From positions 1 to 10,900 of the forward strand of contig JADINB010000156.1 of the NCBI GenBank assembly GCA_017694275.1: a stretch of 10,900 nt of DNA, given 5' to 3'. Positions 6,208 to 10,900 of this stretch are shown here, one piece after another. Position numbers and translations under genes: made by a program. Under the pieces are notes generated by a model, which was not told the DNA's origin, did not search any database, and saw nothing but the letters and a program-made list of their open reading frames with translations. Position 1 is the stretch's first letter, and every line of letters starts with the position of its first letter. This DNA comes from Candidatus Egerieousia excrementavium. GTDB lineage: Bacteria > Bacteroidota > Bacteroidia > Bacteroidales > UBA932.

Positions 6208-7867
6208 AACTTCCCGAATGAAAATGTGGGTGCAAAGATAGAAAAATAATCCCAATTATAAGCCCGGCACATGGAGCAGACAGAAATAGCAGTACACCAA
6301 GCATCCCGACAGTCACTGTCACATACAGAAGGTAAAAAAATGAAATGCCTGCCAGTGCCGTTACAAAAAGCGCAACTGAAAGCAGAATTTTCCCGGCCTG
6401 CCCGAAACGAATATTGACAAGCATAGCCAGTGAGACCGCCGCCAAAGGCATCAGGTATATGAAATTCTCCAGAAAGGCTGCTCCTGCAACAAAGGAAAAC
6501 AGTGCGAGCAGCAGCATGTGGGCAGCAATGACTTCCAAAGGGTCTACTGACTTTTTTTTGAGATAAGCCAGATAGAGGAGGGAGAGCAGGGCATGTGAAC
6601 CGATAAAGAGCAGATTGTCATATTTGAAATACTTGAGACTCATGAAACCTAAAGGCTCTCCCATGGCAAGCGACACAAGACAGGCGGCAAGTTCTCCTGC
6701 AACAAGCAGCAAAAACATGGCAAGCAAAAACATGCCCGCATGTCTTACCATCCCGGGGCCGCTTACGGAAGTACGCTTTAAAAGCAGAATGAAAATCAAT
6801 ACTGCAAAGGCCAGGACAGAAAGATTCAAAATCACATATTCTGCTTTCGAAAAGGCAAAAAGCCCAAGCAGCGGCACTGTAAAGAAAATCTTGTCTGATT
6901 CCGACACAAAACTTCTGCATGAGCCGTACGCAGCGCCTATCAGATAGGATTTGACAAGCGGATTGATCTGTTCGCCATAATGCTGTATCGATTCCAGCGA
7001 TATGTTTGCATAGCAGTCTTTGTCTGTATGATAAAACTTGAGGTTGTCAACAACTGCAAAATTATATCCTGGAATTCTGTCTTTTATAAGTGAAAAATCG
7101 GTGTCATTCGGCAATATGCCATATACGAGCGAAGTAAGTGAATAGCCGTAAGGTTTGGCTGCATTCCTGTAGAAATCTATCAGTTTGCCGTTGCCGCCGG
7201 ATGTTTCAAAAAGTAGCGCCGGTCCCCTCACGCCTCTGGCTTCAATGTTAATGGCCAGATTCACCCCCTTCAGCAGGAGTGAATCGTGCGCAATCATATT
7301 GGCCATACCGTCCATCTGATGCTCTTCTGCATCTGTAAAGAGAATTTTCACCCCTTGTTTCCAGAGATTGCGATAATTGTCTGCCACCCTGACAAGTTCC
7401 AGAGCAACCCCTATTCCATAGCCGTCATCTGCCGCTCCGTATGAAAAAACCGTATCCGAAAGGACACGCTGCCTGAAACGTGAATCATAATGGGCTACAA
7501 GAAGCAGATATTTTGTAGAGTCGGTAACTGTCGGAGGGTCGAAACATGCATAAATGTTTGCAATATCGAAAAAACCGCCAAGTTCAGACTCAATTGAATC
7601 ATATTCAAATATCCTGACATCGCCTCCGGATTGCCGCAACCTGTATGCCAGATATTCCCTTACAACTTTTCTCTCTTCCGGGTGTTCTATAGAGTGTGGT
7701 TTTTTACTTATAATCTTTATGTCTTCTGCCACATTTAAGGCGGAAAAATTGTAGGGATTCGCGTTATCTCGTACCTTTACAAGGTGAATATGCAAAAAGA
7801 CAACAAGCCCTGCAAGCAGAAGAGCAGAGAGTGAGAGAATAGTATTCAGCGGCCTGCGTTTTTCCAT
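6185..7867 (-). CDS. Membrane-anchored M28-family zinc metallopeptidase with C-terminal multispan domain
   Basis: A 560-residue protein. A signal-anchor helix (about 8-29) precedes an M28 peptidase domain (about 40-320), which should lie in the periplasm; about eight hydrophobic helices fill 325-547. The layout resembles ERMP1/Fxna-type peptidases. Zinc and catalytic residues can all be placed: H126 and D128 in VAHYDSR, D147 in AADDGYG, E181-E182 in DAEEHQMDG, E209 in IEARG and H280 in FYHTDKD. The family usually cleaves N-terminal residues from peptides, so supplying amino acids to a fermenter is plausible but unproven. The ATG at 7867 was preferred over a TTG two codons upstream because ATG is the commoner start and lies just after the inferred promoter. 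The C-terminal tail is cytoplasmic or periplasmic and His-rich (HPHFH). The gene shares 23 bases with the acyltransferase start. Confidence 0.88.
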   Translation of the reverse strand: MEKRRPLNTILSLSALLLAGLVVFLHIHLVKVRDNANPYNFSALNVAEDIKIISKKPHSIEHPEERKVVREYLAYRLRQSGGDVRIFEYDSIESELGGFFDIANIYACFDPPTVTDSTKYLLLVAHYDSRFRQRVLSDTVFSYGAADDGYGIGVALELVRVADNYRNLWKQGVKILFTDAEEHQMDGMANMIAHDSLLLKGVNLAINIEARGVRGPALLFETSGGNGKLIDFYRNAAKPYGYSLTSLVYGILPNDTDFSLIKDRIPGYNFAVVDNLKFYHTDKDCYANISLESIQHYGEQINPLVKSYLIGAAYGSCRSFVSESDKIFFTVPLLGLFAFSKAEYVILNLSVLAFAVLIFILLLKRTSVSGPGMVRHAGMFLLAMFLLLVAGELAACLVSLAMGEPLGFMSLKYFKYDNLLFIGSHALLSLLYLAYLKKKSVDPLEVIAAHMLLLALFSFVAGAAFLENFIYLMPLAAVSLAMLVNIRFGQAGKILLSVALFVTALAGISFFYLLYVTVTVGMLGVLLFLSAPCAGLIIGIIFLSLHPHFHSGSYGYKSVR

Positions 7868-7889
7868 AAGCAAAAAACCGGGAGGATTA

Positions 7890-7921
7890 CAAATTTAAGA
7901 CTGTTTGGAATAAATCACAAA
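7890..7921 (-). promoter_or_regulatory. Bacteroides-type promoter for the M28 peptidase-acyltransferase operon
   Basis: Read on the minus strand: TTTG (7921-7918), 20 bases, then TAAATTTG (7897-7890), matching TAnnTTTG. Transcription would start near 7886, leaving a leader of under 20 bases before the ATG at 7867. The -33 box sits only 5 bases from the ATG of the divergent gene at 7927, so this short 59-bp gap serves both directions. No matching rightward promoter was seen in it. Confidence 0.65.
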
Positions 7922-7926
7922 TTACC

Positions 7927-9687
7927 ATGCATAAAACGCCCTCTCCATATCTGAATATCCTGCATGAATGCAATATAAACTGGGCTCCATACTCAGAACA
8001 GAGCCTGAAAGAGGCATCCATGCAAAAACGCATGATTTTTATCCATATAGGCAGCATCAACAATATCGATGAGAGAGAAAAGGTACTGAAGCTCTTTTCA
8101 AACAAAGGCGTATCTGCACTGCTGAACAGATATTTTGTACCAATCGCCATAGATATTGAAGATTTTCCAGAAATCGGACAGATTGGATTCGATCTGCTGA
8201 GCATAACCGAACATTTCATCACATTGCCCGTCAACATATTCATGCTGCCCGACACCGTGCCGGTCGCCTGTTTTCCCAACACCACGGCCAAAAATTTCAT
8301 AGAACTGGCCCACAATGCAGTAAAAGCCTATATAAAGAAAAAAAACACTTTGGAGCGGGCCGGAGCACACCTGAAACGCCTGCTGGAAAAGACTGGCAGA
8401 ATACCTGAAAAAATGCCTCCATTCAAAATAAGGGACAAGCTGCTGCATGCGTATGTCAGAAACTGGATAAAAAGGGCGGAAGAAATAGAAAAAGGCATAG
8501 GAGAAGCTGTAAGAAGCATTCATCCAAGATATTATATCTTTCTTTTGAAATATGCCTATACATATGACAAGACAGATATTCTGGAACAAATCAGGGAAAG
8601 GCTCGACAGGCTCTACTATTCTGCCATGTTTGATACTGTAGAGGGAGGCTTTTTTACCCAGTATTCAGAAAACGACTACAACAAGCCTCTTTTCGAAAAA
8701 CAGTTCTCGGAGAATATCCAGGCTGCGATACTCTACTCAATGGCATACAAATGCTATGGAAATAAACATTATAAAGAGGCTGCCGACAGAACAATAGAGC
8801 ACATTGAAAACAGGTACGCAAGTGCAGGAGGAGGCTATCAGGCGTCGGTAAGCCTTAATGTTTCCCCTGAAAAATCTACATATTACAAAGTGTCTGTTGC
8901 AGATCTGAAAAAGAAATTCGCAAAGGGATACTGCAAAGTAGCCGGAATTCTCGGTCTTGATACCGCAGTACCTGAAGAGTGCCCGCAAATTGTAAAAAAC
9001 AGTGCGGCGGCAGCAGGAATGACTCCTCGGACAAGAGAAAAATTACTGGAAATAAGGAAGGAGAGAGAAGCAGAACTGCTTGTCGACGAGAGAGTGATGG
9101 TTGTGGGGAATGCACTATACGCCTGTATCCTGCCTATTTTCGCAAAAAGTTGCGGGCACAAAATGGCCGGATATGTAAAAAAGGCAGAAGATATTGTCGA
9201 ATACATTACGACACAGCTTATAGACAAAGATCTTAAAATGCATAGATATCTCTATTCTTCTTATGGTTACGGAGACTCTACGCTATTGGATTACGCACTT
9301 ATTCTAACAGCCTCCATACTTCTCTATACAGTTACAGGAAAGGAGAAATACAATACACTTGCAACCGGCTACACCTCATACATACTCCAGAACTATCTTT
9401 GCCACGAAAACGGAATGTTCCTGAAACACAACAAAAACGAAAAACAACTGATACCTTGCTCACGCGAGCCCATAATAGATTATATAAAATACTCTGCCAA
9501 TTCGATTATGGCAGGCAATCTTCTGCTCCTTTACAAAATAAATGGCAATGAATATTATCTGAAACTGTTCATGCAACAGATATACAATGTTTCACCACAA
9601 CTGACGGGAGCCGGACCCTACCTGGCCGGCTGGGCTCTTCAGATACTCAACTATCTGGTTTATGAAAACGGAAAGCAGAAAAGTTGA
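7927..9687 (+). CDS. Divergent YyaL/DUF255 (thioredoxin-like plus six-hairpin) protein without the CxxC motif
   Basis: A 586-residue cytoplasmic protein, about 100 residues shorter than usual YyaL/SPATA20 relatives. The N-terminus follows the family: SPYLNILHECNINWAPYS (6-23) matches the SPYLLQHAxNPVxWxPW pattern, and MIFIHIG (36-42) matches PIFLSIG. The next block aligns without gaps to STCHWCHVMERESF, but here it is SINNIDEREKVLKLF, so both cysteines are gone (N46 and E49). The family proline remains at P101 in LPVNIF. The alpha/alpha-barrel part keeps GGFFTQYS (240-247), PLFEKQFSENIQAA (254-267), LLDYALIL (453-460) and YSANSIMAGNLLLLY (522-536); DDKVLTSWN is reduced to VDERVMVVGN. Even normal family members have no settled function. 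It converges with queA, 9 bases between stops. The start is the only ATG ahead of the SPYL block. Confidence 0.8.
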   Translation: MHKTPSPYLNILHECNINWAPYSEQSLKEASMQKRMIFIHIGSINNIDEREKVLKLFSNKGVSALLNRYFVPIAIDIEDFPEIGQIGFDLLSITEHFITLPVNIFMLPDTVPVACFPNTTAKNFIELAHNAVKAYIKKKNTLERAGAHLKRLLEKTGRIPEKMPPFKIRDKLLHAYVRNWIKRAEEIEKGIGEAVRSIHPRYYIFLLKYAYTYDKTDILEQIRERLDRLYYSAMFDTVEGGFFTQYSENDYNKPLFEKQFSENIQAAILYSMAYKCYGNKHYKEAADRTIEHIENRYASAGGGYQASVSLNVSPEKSTYYKVSVADLKKKFAKGYCKVAGILGLDTAVPEECPQIVKNSAAAAGMTPRTREKLLEIRKEREAELLVDERVMVVGNALYACILPIFAKSCGHKMAGYVKKAEDIVEYITTQLIDKDLKMHRYLYSSYGYGDSTLLDYALILTASILLYTVTGKEKYNTLATGYTSYILQNYLCHENGMFLKHNKNEKQLIPCSREPIIDYIKYSANSIMAGNLLLLYKINGNEYYLKLFMQQIYNVSPQLTGAGPYLAGWALQILNYLVYENGKQKS

Positions 9688-9696
9688 GGGAGAAGT

Positions 9697-10900
9697 CTAT
9701 CGGAACAGAACAGAACTGTCGCCATAACTGAGAAACCTGAAGCCATGCTCAAGAGCATAACTGTATATGTCACGCCACCTCTCTCCACCGGTAAATGCGG
9801 AAATCAGCAACAGCAGCGTACTTTGGGGCTGATGAAAATTTGTAACCAGTATATCAGTTATCCTGAAACTATAAGATGGAACTATTATTATTGAAGTTCT
9901 GGCCTTGAACTGTTGTAATTTGTTTATTTTCATATAATCAAGCAATGCACCGACAGCATCCTTCGCATCATGGCCGCGCAGTTCCCCATACGGTTCCCAT
10001 TGCGAGACCCAAGCCGGATTACCGTGTTCCAGACAATGTACCCCGCAATAATAGAGAGACTCCAGCGAACGGGCCGAAGTAGTGCCCACTGCTATGATTT
10101 TCTTGTTTCCCAACGCATTATACAGAGATTCAACAAAGTCAACCGTTACGGAAAACGGCTCTGTATGCATCTTGTGCCCGGAAATATACTCGCTTTTTAC
10201 AGGCATGAATGTTCCGGCCCCAACGTGCAGGCAAAGGTTCATTCTTGCAATTCCCTTGCTGTCAATCTCCTTTAACACATTATCTGTAAAATGCAGCCCT
10301 GCCGTAGGGGCGGCAACAGACCCTTTTATCTTTGCATACAATGTCTGGTATCGCTCCAAATCTATATTTTCCGTCTCCCTCTTAAGATAGGGTGGTATAG
10401 GTATCCGGCCACATATATCCAAAACCTCTGAAAATGTGGCATCAGTATCCCATATAAACCGCACCAGACTTGCCCTTGACTCGTTCTTTTGAATAAGCTC
10501 GGCCCTGAGATTCAGCTTTTCCGCATCTGCCATGCCGTTAGTGACAAAATACACCGGCCCTTCTTTCCACTTTTTCGCATTTCCTATGACAACACTCCAT
10601 TCACACTCACCTTTTGAGGCAAAAGAGAGATTATAGTCTGATGGAGAGTGCGGTTCGAGACAGAAAATCTCAATAGCCGCTCCGCTGGCCTTGCGGAACA
10701 TCATACGGGCAGGGACAACCTTGGTATTGTTGAATACCATTAAGGAATCCGACGGCAATATCTCCGCCAGATTGTAGAATTTGTCTTCTGAAATTTTTCC
10801 GTCTTTAAAAATTAAAAGTTTGGACCAGTCACGCTTTTCCAGCGGATACTTTGCAATTCTCTCCTCCGGGAGATTGTAGTTGAAATCCTCTATCCTGATT
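9697..10900 (-). CDS. queA: S-adenosylmethionine:tRNA ribosyltransferase-isomerase (QueA-like, long form), 5' end cut
   Basis: At least 400 residues; the frame is open to the window edge, and the first visible residues IRIEDFNYNLPEERIAKYPL match the QueA N-terminus, so only about two residues are missing. QueA moves the ribosyl part of S-adenosylmethionine to 7-aminomethyl-7-deazaguanine in tRNA, giving epoxyqueuosine. Counting from the first whole codon, motifs are FNNTKVVPARM (about 56-66), RYQTLYA (183-189), APTAGLHF (197-204), LHVGAGTF (224-231), VGTTSARSLES (271-281), TNFHQPQSTLL (353-363) and SYGD (391-394). It exceeds the usual 340-365 residues, mainly through extra sequence between SLES and the PSYSFR block. 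Changes such as KGSVAAPT for PGAVAAPT and TSARS for TSVRT mark it as a divergent form, so another paralogue may be the true QueA. Co-transcribed neighbours would lie beyond 10900. Confidence 0.85.
   Translation of the reverse strand, partial: IRIEDFNYNLPEERIAKYPLEKRDWSKLLIFKDGKISEDKFYNLAEILPSDSLMVFNNTKVVPARMMFRKASGAAIEIFCLEPHSPSDYNLSFASKGECEWSVVIGNAKKWKEGPVYFVTNGMADAEKLNLRAELIQKNESRASLVRFIWDTDATFSEVLDICGRIPIPPYLKRETENIDLERYQTLYAKIKGSVAAPTAGLHFTDNVLKEIDSKGIARMNLCLHVGAGTFMPVKSEYISGHKMHTEPFSVTVDFVESLYNALGNKKIIAVGTTSARSLESLYYCGVHCLEHGNPAWVSQWEPYGELRGHDAKDAVGALLDYMKINKLQQFKARTSIIIVPSYSFRITDILVTNFHQPQSTLLLLISAFTGGERWRDIYSYALEHGFRFLSYGDSSVLFR

Noticed and set aside
5860..6249. Plus-strand open frame of 129 codons opposite the acyltransferase
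   Set aside because: Antisense to conserved acyltransferase motifs, with no recognisable protein features or start signals.
6208..6255. TTG start at 6255 for the acyltransferase
   Set aside because: It adds a hydrophobic stretch read out of the peptidase tail and uses a rare start codon; the ATG at 6207 gives a normal N-terminus.
7927..9687. YyaL-like gene as a pseudogene
   Set aside because: The frame is intact over its full length and the barrel motifs are partly kept, which fits a changed role better than decay.
1..10900. Mobile elements, CRISPR arrays, tRNA or rRNA genes, defence islands
   Set aside because: Nothing of these kinds was seen: no spaced repeats, transposase sequence or RNA-gene structure, and nearly all DNA is taken up by housekeeping or metabolic genes.

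Overview
The window looks like chromosome from a member of the Bacteroidota, most likely an amino-acid-fermenting Bacteroidales. Three things support this: two promoters fit the Bacteroides pattern (TTTG, 19-20 bp, TAnnTTTG); most genes lack a good Shine-Dalgarno sequence; and the protein variants, such as the long QueA-like protein and the HRD-type acyltransferase, resemble those of that phylum. The genus cannot be told from sequence alone. No RNA gene, insertion sequence, CRISPR array or prophage was seen.

Region 1 (1-2187, minus strand) is a lysine fermentation operon, read from right to left: CoA-transferase alpha subunit (atoD), 3-aminobutyryl-CoA ammonia-lyase (kal), 3-keto-5-aminohexanoate cleavage enzyme (kce) and the N-terminal part of 3,5-diaminohexanoate dehydrogenase (kdd), which is cut by the window edge. 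Together they turn 3,5-diaminohexanoate into acetoacetate and crotonyl-CoA and reactivate acetoacetate with CoA. The aminomutases, the CoA-transferase beta subunit, Bcd/Etf and thiolase are not here and probably lie beyond position 1 or elsewhere.

Region 2 (2188-2405) is a divergent control region. It has a clear promoter for the lysine operon, a perfect 7-2-7 palindrome next to its -33 box, a 10-bp direct repeat, and a -7-like box for the rightward operon.

Region 3 (2406-4988, plus strand) is a tight run of a MscS-family mechanosensitive channel, crotonase (crt) and 3-hydroxybutyryl-CoA dehydrogenase (hbd). Crt and Hbd interconvert crotonyl-CoA and acetoacetyl-CoA, linking the two products of region 1. 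The Hbd cofactor loop looks NADP-type. A long hairpin at 5014-5055 closes the operon and probably serves both strands.

Region 4 (5062-7867, minus strand) holds a PlsB/PlsC-type acyltransferase whose start overlaps the end of a membrane-bound M28 metallopeptidase gene; a good promoter precedes the peptidase. Region 5 (7927-9687, plus strand) is a YyaL/DUF255-type protein that has lost its CxxC redox motif. Region 6 (9697-10900, minus strand) is a long QueA-like protein, cut at its first residues by the window end.

No clearly new multi-gene system was found. The points most worth following are the control palindrome, the channel gene leading the crt-hbd operon, the NADP-type Hbd, the orphan CoA-transferase alpha subunit and the redox-dead YyaL homologue.
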